Assembly (NCBI GenBank): GCA_963556695.1
Contig: CAUWAG010000018.1
Location: 1,054,001-1,118,000, forward strand
From: Anthostomella pinea
Lineage: Eukaryota > Ascomycota > Sordariomycetes > Xylariales > Xylariaceae
Length of the DNA stretch: 64,000 nt
Direction of reading: 5' to 3'
In this document: positions 22,000 through 31,711 of the stretch, piece after piece
Numbering within the stretch: the first letter of the stretch is position 1
Layout of the letters: each line of letters opens with the position of its first letter
Notes under the pieces: model-generated
Seen by the model: only the letters and a program-made list of their open reading frames with translations
The model's database searches: none
Told to the model about the DNA's origin: nothing
Translations under genes and position numbers: made by a program

Positions 22000-22258
22000 C
22001 TGGATTAGGTAGGTAGTGAAAGATTGGTCAAATGGTCAAATGGAGGGAGGGTATGGTTAGGATGGGAAGCTTGTGTAGGTATGGATGCGGCTATCTAATT
22101 CTTGTTCTTGTGACTTTTTGTGAACATGTTATCCTCTAAAGCGGAGGGAGATACATATGTCATGTTGTCGAACTTTACCCGGTGACAAATATTGTACACA
22201 TCAGGTGGTGAGTGGCAATACATCAAACAATATATACTTGCAGGTTTCTGTACCAGGT
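22000..22258. other. 3' flank of cutinase
   Basis: No gene seen. Confidence 0.4.
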
Positions 22259-22408
22259 TTAGTCTTGCTCTACCTTGACCATGGTAGTGTCATTGAGATT
22301 CACCTCCTCGCGGCGCTTCTCATGTTGCTCGTTGCTGAGCTTCCTCGGCCTCCCTCTTGACCTTCGTACCGGACGGGGATTTCCCATTGGGATCTGCGGG
22401 TGTACCAT
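22259..22408 (-). CDS. 49-codon open frame with an AT-hook
   Basis: Minus-strand ATG 22408 to TAA 22259. It carries SRGRPRKLSNEQHEKRREEV, with the GRPRK core of an AT-hook followed by a charged stretch, and ends MVKVEQD. A second overlapping frame (ATG about 22466 to TGA about 22310, containing KYRYIDAHVIPSHFG) also looks coding-like, so this may be one or two exons of a longer spliced gene rather than a free-standing peptide. No function can be given. Confidence 0.3.
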   Translation of the reverse strand: MVHPQIPMGNPRPVRRSRGRPRKLSNEQHEKRREEVNLNDTTMVKVEQD

Positions 22409-22570
22409 TAACGGTGCCGAAATGCGATGGTATTACGTGAGCGTCTATGTACCGGTACTTCTGCATGATCCCTCGGATCCCCAGCACTGTATTTAGTACT
22501 GTTGTGGTCCCTCACTTGATGTAGCTGGACCTTTAATAATTTAAGCAACGACCAGCTCATTTATATGCCT

Positions 22571-23296
22571 TCACAGAATCTGCTCGTCCTCAGCTTCGGC
22601 CTCCTTCTTGGGCCCCTTCTTCGCCTCCTTCTTGGGCCCCTTCTTCGCCTCCTTCTTGGCCTCTTTCCTCTCTCTTCTCTTATCATTGTGCCCTTTGATC
22701 CTCACTTTCTCAGCTGCGGTCTTCTTGCGTCCCCCCGTGTAGGGTTCAAGCTGTTGCCTCAGCTCTTTGGCAGCGGTCGAGTTACCATTGTGCGCATGAT
22801 GGTGACTATATAGTTCTAGATGGAGCTCTTGGGCCTCCTCTGTGGGGTTTGAGTCAACTAACTTGTATATGCGAAGGTCACATCGTAACGCAGGGCCTCA
22901 AGGCATTACGAGGACAAGGTTGCGGGTGCATAGGGCTTGGTAGACCGGGATCTGACTTACCCACAGTTAAGCTTGCGCTGGGTATCGGCATCAGCGGCGC
23001 GATCGTTCTGCTAGTGCTTCTCGTCTACGCCTAAATACCAGTCAGCAAGTACTCAAACCGGGCTTGTAAGTTTGACATACCATGGGCGCCCGGGTCCTCG
23101 CGGCCTTCAGTACGCGGCTGCTCGTCGTTCGATACCTTGCGCTCTTTCTCTAAAAACCCATAGTGTTAACAGAGCCAGACGTAGGAGATTTGCTGTTTGC
23201 TGCAGGACAGGGAGTTGACTTACTGATGGTGCGGTAGGCAGAGGGATCCTTGCTCAATCTTGGCATTCTCCGAGCTGCGGCCTTGGTTCTCGTCAT
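22571..23296 (-). CDS. small lysine-rich basic protein, multi-exon (model uncertain)
   Basis: The last exon is clear: acceptor CCCACAG at 22840-22841, coding 22839-22571, with EEAQELHLELYSHHHAHNG, KELRQQLEPYTGGRKKTAAE and a tail of EAKKEAKKGP repeats ending DEQIL. Upstream on the minus strand are a possible start at 23296 (MTRTKAAARRMPRLSKDPSA) with donor GTAAGT near 23223, an exon near 23148-23083 with donor GTATGT, and an exon near 22990-22963 with donor GTAAGT. The middle exons can be joined in more than one frame and one choice meets a TAG, so the full model is unsettled. A shorter product starting MPIPSASLTVEEAQ is possible. The basic repeats suggest a nucleic-acid or ribosome-associated protein. 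The frame is easily missed because the opposite strand is also open (Leu-rich). Confidence 0.4.
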
Positions 23297-24287
23297 CTTT
23301 CATCAATGAATGGCGCGCTGCGGAACTGAGGGTAGACAAGAATGGGTCGATAGCAGTGTAGAGAAGAGAAGAGAAGCTTCAACGAGGGCTGCTGGTGTCG
23401 GCGGCGGTGGTGGAGAGTAGTGGGTTGCAGGAAACTCGGAGGAAAGGGTTTGTCGCTCAGGCGTGGGGTTTCGTTTGATTTATCTGCTTCAGTGCCAACA
23501 TAGGGAAGGAAGGAACCGTCCACGCACTTCAGCCCACCTGCCCAGAAAACGGGAAGACCTACCGTTGTCAGTCTTTGACACCCGTTATCAGAAGAGGGTC
23601 CGGCAAGTCACCATGTACTGCCAGTGGAATACGCGCAGGTGCTCAGTGGCCTATTATGTGCTACCTCGAGCAGTATCAATATTGTTTATCCTGTGGGATA
23701 ACCTAATAACCATCGGAGTTTATACTTTCCTGGCTATTGAATGAATAGGGTACCCCCTTTAGTTATCCTTATTCTCTTCTAACATATACAGAACACTTTG
23801 AAATCTCAGGAATACCTACCTAGGAGGTACATGTACATACCTCCTTCGTAGCTGCCCGTGTTCAGCCACCTCTACTTATTGCAGCTCGGCATCATGCACA
23901 GCTGATACTCGAGTGTGATCTGCAATGTGTCTTCCTCCCCAACAGCTCAGACAACGGTCGCGTACACCAATGTATAAGTAGTGATTGTTGTACCAATTTT
24001 GTATTAATCTACCAGGTCAGGCTACCATACCAGCCCGGGATGCTCATAAGCACAAACTGACAATTGTTCGTACGAAGGAGGTATATTCGCATCCGCCAAG
24101 GGAAAAAAAACAAGACACCAACGACCATGCCTAGCCATGCCCTGAGTGTATGCTATAACAATGCAAAAGGTATCAAGTAGGAGCGAGACATCCTGACCGA
24201 CATCGACCACGGATGGTGAGTAGGCCAAAGCTAGAGCCTCGCCGGTTTGCGTGCCAAACCTGGACACTCTAGACCTAGAGTTGAGGC
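23297..24287. other. intergenic and 3' UTR side of the antiporter gene
   Basis: No gene recognised. Contains a short purine run near 23356-23380. Confidence 0.45.
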
Positions 24288-27200
24288 TCAAATGTCTACG
24301 CCGACCTCGAAAGATGGCGCGTTGGCGCCTCGGCCGACGGTCTTGTAGGTCTTCCACGCACCATCAGCGCCAAGCGTATCGAATCGTGACATACCCACGT
24401 TTTCTCCATAATCCGTGTACCCGGAAAAGTAGAAACCAACGACAACAACCACATACGTCAAGAGTAGAATACTGCCTTTGAAGTAATTGCTCTTTCCCTC
24501 TCCATACATGTAGCTCAGGAGGAAGACGCACAAGATGACCGTCACCATGTCCCACTGCGGAAACAGAAGACTGAATGTGTAGTGTATCGGGTCCAGGTTG
24601 TCACCCGTGGGGTGGATTGGGTAGACGGCTGAGAAGAAGACCAGTGCCGGGATTTGCAGGAGGCAGACTTGTAAGGCATATGCCGAACCAATCTCCATGG
24701 ACAAGGCGATGTTTCCGTTCATAGCAAAGGAAATAGCATTCTAGTAGAGAAGGGTTAGCTTCAAGAACCGGAGTAACGTCAAAACGTCGAGTGTATATGA
24801 CTTACCAAGAACTCAGTAGTGTTGGGCACCAGAGCAAACAGCGTGATGCCCAAGAATTTGGGATCAATCGCATAGTTGTCCAGCACTACATCAACCGTGT
24901 CGACCAGGATCTCGGCTATAATGGCATAGAGTATTGTGGCTCCCATCAGTATCACGGCACTCTTCGTCCGGCTCCAGTTCGGCGCGTCATGTCCTCCATG
25001 AGCCGCCTGCGCTTGCTCACCAGCGTCTTCCATATCGGGGAAGGTAGTGGTACGCAGTGGTGTTGGACGCGACGCCGAAGTGCTGGCGCCCGCATTCGAT
25101 GGTTGATGGGAAACACGGCGGGCGCTCGAACCTCGAGCGTCACGAGCGGCAATAGCAGCTGCGGTGGCGGCGAGTTCGGTCACACCCCGAATGAGATCAT
25201 TGTTCTCTGACTCGCTAAATCCTGGGATGTTGACGTGGGAGCGAATGCTGTCCGTTCCACTCCCGCTACTCTTCGGAGGAACCATGTGCGGCGTCTGGAC
25301 AGCGCCATTTGGCGGAACTGCCAGCGACTGCTGGCGTGAAACAGGTCGACCTTCCGCTTCGCCCGCCAGACCTACTTGTTTCAGAGACTGGCCGAGAATG
25401 CGCTTATACAGATTGCTATTCTGGATGTCGGTTCCAGTCGCATCACCAATGCTGCGAACCTCAGCTGGGCGTGCCGTGCTTTGCGGCTGCTCTTCATGCT
25501 TCTTCTCGTCGATCTCTGTGTTCCAAATGACAGCGGCGTGGGTCCGAAGCGTGAACCACAAGCCGATGCAGTATGAGCAGAAGAGAAGAATAGCTGCCAT
25601 GTAACAGTAGGGACGGACGGCTTCGAGGTAGAAACGGTCATTGAGGGCAGGCACCTGCGAATAGTAGCAACGACGGCAGTCTCGTTCGCTGTCATTGATA
25701 TAATCCGTGCAACTCTGGCATCGAAGTTCGTGTGTGCCGTATATTTGGTAGAAGAGCGTTGGTCCGAATGCTGCAACAGCGGCAAATAGCAACATGGTTG
25801 ACGTGACACCGGCGGATCTGGCGTTGAAGCGCTGTGTCTTGCGCTTGATAGCACCGAAACACATGGACAATCCCGGAAGGAATAGGATACCCGCGAAGAT
25901 ACTCCCAATAATGCTACCTTCGACCAGCTGACCTTTACCGTCCTTGAGAGCGACGCAGTAGAGGAAGACTTCAACCAGAGTTGAGAAGAAAGCGTTGATG
26001 GCGGCGCCCAGGCCCATGGAAGACTGGGCCGAGATGGACGCCACGGCTTGACCGATGAAGTAGGCCAGAGGGATGATGGAGAACAGACCTGCCACGAACA
26101 AGAAGCCCGGGGATGTTATGAAGTTTTCGATGTGTAAAACACCTTCCAAGACAAGCCAGTCAAAGATGACGAACATGACAACCGCCATGAGGTTGATGAG
26201 GAAGATATTGGTTCCGTCAATAGTATACTTCCAATACTTGGAGCCCACGGCCCGGTATGTGCAGAGTAATATGGACGCATGTGGACCATCGGAACTCCTG
26301 GCGTTGATAATATCAGAGTCGAAGGACAAGGCCAGCGGATGCCTCCTAAGGTGGTCAAAGAGGAGATTGGTGACTTTGCCCATGGGAATCCAGAACACCA
26401 AGAACCAGCAGATACCGGACACGATGATGAGAGACGGAGTAATGAGTCCCCAGAAGAATACGAAGAAGATGATTCGTCCGATGTTCCACTGACCTCTGCC
26501 AAACAGTCGCCTTTTCATCGGTGGCCCCACGTGATCATCCGGGTGATCATTCCGAGCCGAGCGGTTGAGTAAACTATCCGTCTCGCTGGGCTCCGAGTCG
26601 ATGCTTCTGCGTGACCGGCCAACGATAGACCTATTCCGTGATTCGGGTCCGAAGAAGAGGCGCCCGTACTCCAGATCTCCGCTCTGCCACTGTTCGTACT
26701 CACTGATGCTTCGTCCCTCTCCTTGATCTTCGTCCAGGTATGCCTCGTCCTGCTCAAGCCGCACAAATTTCCCAAAGGGGTAGAATAGGTATCCGGCAAG
26801 GCCCCATAGCACGCGACCATATTCTCTCCCGCTAGGAGCGGCGGCGAAGATGAAGCATGCTCCGGCACCGAGCGCGGCGAACGCGGCCATCCACCAGCCG
26901 AAGGCCAAGGTCCACATAACATTAAAGAACAGCAGCCAGTGACTAACTCGGCCGCCGGGAGAAGAATGAATGTCGTCCTGAGCAGTCTTCTGGACAGATC
27001 GGTTTTTCTTGTACAGGGCAGGTTTCCATATCCGGATACCAAAGGGATGTGTCTCGTTGATGGCTTGTTGACGATCCTTCAGGGTGAAGCTCTCAGCGTC
27101 GCTGAGATCGTCTTCGTCTTCGTCGCCAGCGTCGGAGGGTTCGTCCTGCAACACCCGTTCTTCGTGTGGCTCGATACGTGACTGCGAGTCCTCCCCTGGA

Positions 27201-27691
27201 TCTTCTTCTGCCGCCTGTTCTTCTTCCACTCCTTCTTCGATGTCCTCCTCATCCGCTCCCGTGCTGCGACTAGAATCGACGCGCGACAGAGTTGGTGCGA
27301 CCATGGTGGTGGGCCGTCGCCGCATACTGGACGGCCGCCTCGTTGAGTCGACGTTGAACGACGGCCTAGGGAATAAGCTCTGCGGGTGGTCACCCGCAGA
27401 AGTATCATATTCTACCTCGTTTGGAAGGTCGTCGGTTGAGAAAATGCTACCACGATGGGGAGCTTGAGCGTTGGAAGAGGCGCGGCGGGCCATTGCGGGC
27501 TTCCAAGGACGCTGCCTGCCACGATCAGGACCTTGCATCGGGGATCGGAGCGACTGGCCGCCAATACGAGAGTTGGAGCGATCATGGGCGACGTTTTCTC
27601 CCAAGTACGAGCCACTGCCAGCTGGGGTAGTAGGGACGGTTCCTGGACCAAGTATAAGGTTAGCCCGGTTGTGCCCAGAAGGAGGTGACAT
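24288..27691 (-). CDS. VNX1: vacuolar monovalent cation/H+ antiporter, CAX family (VNX1-type)
   Basis: Exon A 27691-24806, a 65-base intron (24741-24805; GTAAGT, TACTAG end), exon B 24740-24288; about 1,112 residues from the ATG at 27691. A long acidic, Ser-rich N-terminal half (DEEDIEEGVEEEQAAEEDPG) precedes a hydrophobic pair (about residue 255-310). Two exchanger cassettes follow, with GLGAAINAFFSTLVEVFLY and, across the intron, LVPNTTEFL joined to NAISFAMNG, the paired alpha repeats of CAX exchangers. Between them lies a loop with CQSC...CRRC cysteines. The length and the large N-terminal extension fit yeast Vnx1, which exchanges Na+/K+ for H+ at the vacuole. The gene is divergent from RPT6. 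The start is uncertain because of a likely upstream exon. Confidence 0.82.
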
Positions 27692-27771
27692 GACATCGGC
27701 CAACTGTCAAGCCAGTCAAGATGGAGTTTCGGTTTAGAAGCCAAGTGAGGATAGTCAGAGCGGGAGCGCAC

Positions 27772-27925
27772 CATAGGATAGATCGGGTCTTCTCCGCACG
27801 GTCTCGGTAGACTGGTAGCTTTCGGGGAGCATGTCGTCCCTGGTGTCGCGTCGAACAGCAGCCTGTCGCACATCCGTGGGGGACGGCGAAGGTGAGACGC
27901 CGCGGTCCTGCGAAGGCGAGTCCAT
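27772..27925 (-). CDS. VNX1: probable 5' coding exon of the VNX1-type gene
   Basis: ATG 27925 opens MDSPSQDRGVSPSPSPTDVR, and the frame continues RRDTRDDMLPESYQS to a possible donor GTGCGC at 27771. It reads like a conserved N-terminus, and an acceptor (CTTGACAG) lies at 27704-27705, directly upstream of the long frame. However, this donor leaves phase 1 while the acceptor needs phase 0, so either another donor is used (GTGCGG a few codons earlier would be in phase) or the sequence differs. Transcript evidence would settle it. Confidence 0.45.
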
Positions 27926-29416
27926 GGCGGGCGGTTGCTGCTCAGCGACGATGGGCTAAGCCAGCATACGAACAGCGCTGTAATGTGAGACACTTGTTGA
28001 TCGGGGAACGATGATCGGTATAGGTTATAGGAGAATGACAGCAGACCAGAAATGGTCGCGTCGGGTCCGGTGGAGCTCACGAGTCAAGCGGACAGAGGAC
28101 GTATGCAACGTTGATTGATGTTGATATTCGGGTGTCGGCTGTGTACATGAAGTGTGTTGGGAAGTCGTGGTTTCCCGCTGGGCAGACAAGCAGACCAGAT
28201 GCCGAAGCCGCTGCGGAGAATCGAGATGCGTTCTTGGTAAACACAACCTGTTTTCGGGACAGGGCGGAAGGGAATGGGCGGGTGCAGCTTGCAACTTGCA
28301 ACTTCAATGTTGGCAGGGCAGCAGAGAGCTATGATTTTGAAAGCCAACTGCAATAGATGTAGAGCCTCCCGGTCAGATCTAACAGACCAGAGATCTCTCT
28401 TTGGTATCTATCGCAGAACCCGACAGCATCACGAGGAGCCGAGCGGGTGGGAAGGAAAGAGCGGCGGAGACCTGATCGATGGATGATCAGTGAGTCGTGG
28501 CACTCGTGGTCGTTACTCGTGATTATTTACAGTGGGCGGCGGCAGCGCATCCCTGTCACCTCCGGCCGCTAACTTGAATATGGCGTATTGAAGGGTGCGG
28601 CCAGTGCGAATCTTGCTCGAAGCAGACTGGTGCTGATATTGGCCCACAGTGGCAGCACCCACTCAACGCAGTTTCGACTCTTTCGATGCAGTTCACATGC
28701 GACGCCCACCCTCTGTGCTGTATGGGGAAAGCAGTGGCGCTGACCGCTGACACTGGGCAGCCGCGAAAGGCGAGGAAATGCGTGGTGGGAAACAGCTTGG
28801 GGATGCGCGGGATGATTGGAATGTACCACTACTTCCCACCTACCAACATGAACCTACCAGCTACAATGTACCACATGAGGGAGAGCGCGAAAGTGGAAAC
28901 TGGGAAGACAAAATTCGGTAGATCTCAGATCGCCTGGGATCTTGGATGTTGGATGTCGGAATGCAAGAATCCAGTATTCTAAAATTGGATATGGAAGCCA
29001 CTATCATCACGGTCGAAGTCCCATCGGCGGTCCCGCCGGACATGTCATTATCTTAGTAATCCGAAGATAGTGGATCCATCTCTCGGTGGCCCGGAATTTA
29101 GAGCTGCCGCCTCTCCGGAACGCGTTGCCGCGACCTCTGCCTGCGCTTCAAGGTTCCATCCAATGCGCCTGCGCTTAAGCTCACCTACCCCGGTCGAAGC
29201 TAGCCTCATCGTTCGCCATCTTTCAACGTAATAACCACAACTTCACCACCACTGCGTGCATCAGATCCACGCCAGCCCTGTCCAATCCAACATCAACATC
29301 CACACAGTGAGCGACACGGCGACATCTCCCGACGACATTCTTCTCCGCCACAACCACGAAATACCGGAACCCGCTTCGAAGTCCCCGACCTCCCGCACGG
29401 AGAGCTTCCAGCAAAC
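27926..29416. other. divergent promoter region, VNX1-type gene and RPT6
   Basis: No coding motif or tRNA recognised in about 1.5 kb. The last 200 bases before 29417 are the RPT6 5' leader. Confidence 0.5.
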
Positions 29417-30655
29417 ATGGCGCTCGACAATTACTACCACAACAAGATCGAGGCCATGAAGCTCGAGATCCTCAAGGGCCAAGCCGTGCTCCGCCGCCTC
29501 GAAGCCCAGCGAAACGACTACAACTCCAGAGTCCGCTTACTGCGCGAGGAACTCGGCCTGCTGCAGCAGCCCGGATCTTACGTGGGCGAGGTGGTCAAGG
29601 TGATGGGCACCAAGAAGGTCCTGGTGAAGGTACATCCGGAGGGCAAATACGGTACGTTACAAACAAACAATGTGCCGGCGTCTCTTCTGGTGTGGTGTCG
29701 TTGCTGACGAAGAAGAATAGTGGTCGATGTTTCCGACGCCGTCGACATAGCGAAGCTCACGGTGGGCAAACGGGTCACTCTCTTGTCCGACTCCTACAAG
29801 CTCGAAAAGCTCCTCCCGTCCTCCGTCGACCCCCTTGTATCACTCATGATGGTCGAAAAGGTACCCGACAGCACGTATGATATGATCGGTGGTCTGGATC
29901 AGCAGATCAAGGAGATCAAGGAGGTCATCGAGCTAGGACTCAAGCACCCCGAGCTGTTCGAGTCCCTTGGCATCGCCCAACCGAAGGGTGTCCTTCTCTA
30001 CGGGCCTCCCGGTACCGGAAAGACCCTCCTAGCCCGAGCCGTCGCGCATCACACAGAGTGTAAATTCATCCGAGTTTCCGGCTCCGAGCTGGTGCAGAAG
30101 TACATTGGTGAGGGTTCCCGCATGGTTCGCGAGTTGTTCGTCATGGCGCGAGAACACGCGCCGTCCATCATCTTCATGGATGAAATCGACTCCATCGGTT
30201 CTTCACGAGTGGAAGGCTCATCGGGCGGTGATTCCGAGGTGCAACGCACGATGCTGGAACTCCTCAACCAACTGGACGGCTTTGAACCCACTAAGAACAT
30301 CAAGGTCATCATGGCCACAAATCGACTGGATATCCTCGACCCGGCCCTGCTCCGCCCCGGACGTATCGACCGCAAGATCGAGTTTCCCCCGCCATCCGTC
30401 GAGGCCAGAGCCGACATCCTGCGCATCCACAGCCGGAAGATGAACCTGACGAGGGGCATCAACCTGACCAAGATCGCCGAGAAGATGAACGGGTGCTCTG
30501 GTGCCGAGCTGAAGGGTGTGTGTACCGAGGCCGGCATGTATGCGCTGCGCGAACGGAGAGTGCACGTCACCCAGGAGGACTTTGAGCTCGCTACGGCCAA
30601 GATTCTCAACAAGCACGACGACAAGGAGGTGTCTCTCCAGAAGTTCTGGAAATAA
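29417..30655 (+). CDS. RPT6: 26S proteasome regulatory subunit RPT6 (AAA ATPase), 389 aa
   Basis: Exon 1 29417-29651 and exon 2 29721-30655 are separated by a 69-base intron (GTACGT...TAG). The N-terminus [20 protein letters not shown] is a coiled-coil region, followed by the OB domain and the AAA module: Walker A GPPGTGKT (about residues 172-179), Walker [15 protein letters not shown], the second region of homology [20 protein letters not shown], and the C-terminal [15 protein letters not shown] with a terminal LQKFWK. RPT6 is one of six ATPases of the proteasome base that unfold ubiquitinated substrates. The length matches the family and no damage is seen. Sequence identity of this subunit is very high across fungi, so the call is firm. 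Confidence 0.96.
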
Positions 30656-31711
30656 GCTATATGGACATCGTGGCGTTGACTTGGCTTCTGGTGGCATGTG
30701 GCAGGGACAATTATTGCTTTACACGTCATCGTCTTTTGCGCATGTCACAGAGAGGTCAGGTCGGGGAAGAGTGGAAGGAGTTCGGATACTCATTTGTAAA
30801 GTGTACATTACTCTAAAGATGAAGACACGCGCGCCCCCCTCGTGGCCGCCGGCTTTCGATCTTTACATGTGCTCCATTGTGTGTGTGATTTTACTTGTAT
30901 GCTCCCGGCATAGTAATCTCCACTGTCTATGCCTCACGACGTTACGATGCCATGACGGTTAGCAAGCTTGTCAGCCGGCCGCCAACCAAGCTATTGACTA
31001 TCCCGCGCCTCTCCCGCAGGTCAGCTCGCTTGCCGTCTGGGGCCGGCACATGCCCACACACAATGCGGCCTGGGAATGAAAAGGCTCCGTTCTGTCTGAG
31101 GCTTCCAATATCTCAAGAGTCAGAGACCATATTCAAGATATACGAAAGGCAGAGAGACACGAGGGGCGAGGGATACACGTTGAATTTTCCGCGAGTTCAA
31201 CGGGCGTTCTATATATCGAACAACAGGCAAGTTATCTCCAGTTTCACGCAGAGTTAGGAAAATATTAGACCCATTTCAGGCGCCATGATCTTTCTGCGCG
31301 TGGCATGAGCAAGTTGTGGTATACACCTAGCTCGCCATCATGTGTCTAAGTCCACTACCATGAACAGCAAACCATATTTATACAGTTATATACCGCCGTT
31401 ATCATCTCTAGGGTCGTCTTTAACCTATACAAGTGCCTCGCCTCCGGCTTGCTCCATTTGCAATGCATATTCTCGCTCTTTAAAAAAAAAGACGCAGCAT
31501 CTCACCAAAAAACGCCCCTAGCCGTAAGCCTCGTGGAAACCCGTAACCGACCGCCCGTGGCTAGTGCTGATTCTCGTCATCTTCGAACGCATCATCAATT
31601 CGGATGCTGAGGCTAATGTACGCGCCCCCTGATGGTATCTTTCCGCTTCCTGATCGAGTTACTGTTAGGCCGTGCCCTATTGCGAGCACTTCCTCGTTTG
31701 GGGCTGGCTAG
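30656..31711. other. convergent 3' region of RPT6 and phosphatase gene
   Basis: No gene recognised in about 1 kb; UTRs and spacer. Confidence 0.5.

Noticed and set aside
22565..22813. Leu/Gly-rich plus-strand membrane protein
   Set aside because: It is the mirror of the Lys-rich minus-strand exon, whose splice sites and composition are convincing.
27412..28080. 222-codon minus-strand frame near the antiporter start
   Set aside because: It overlaps the better-supported antiporter coding frame and has no domain character.
30049..30729. Long minus-strand frames under RPT6
   Set aside because: Shadows of a very conserved plus-strand ATPase.
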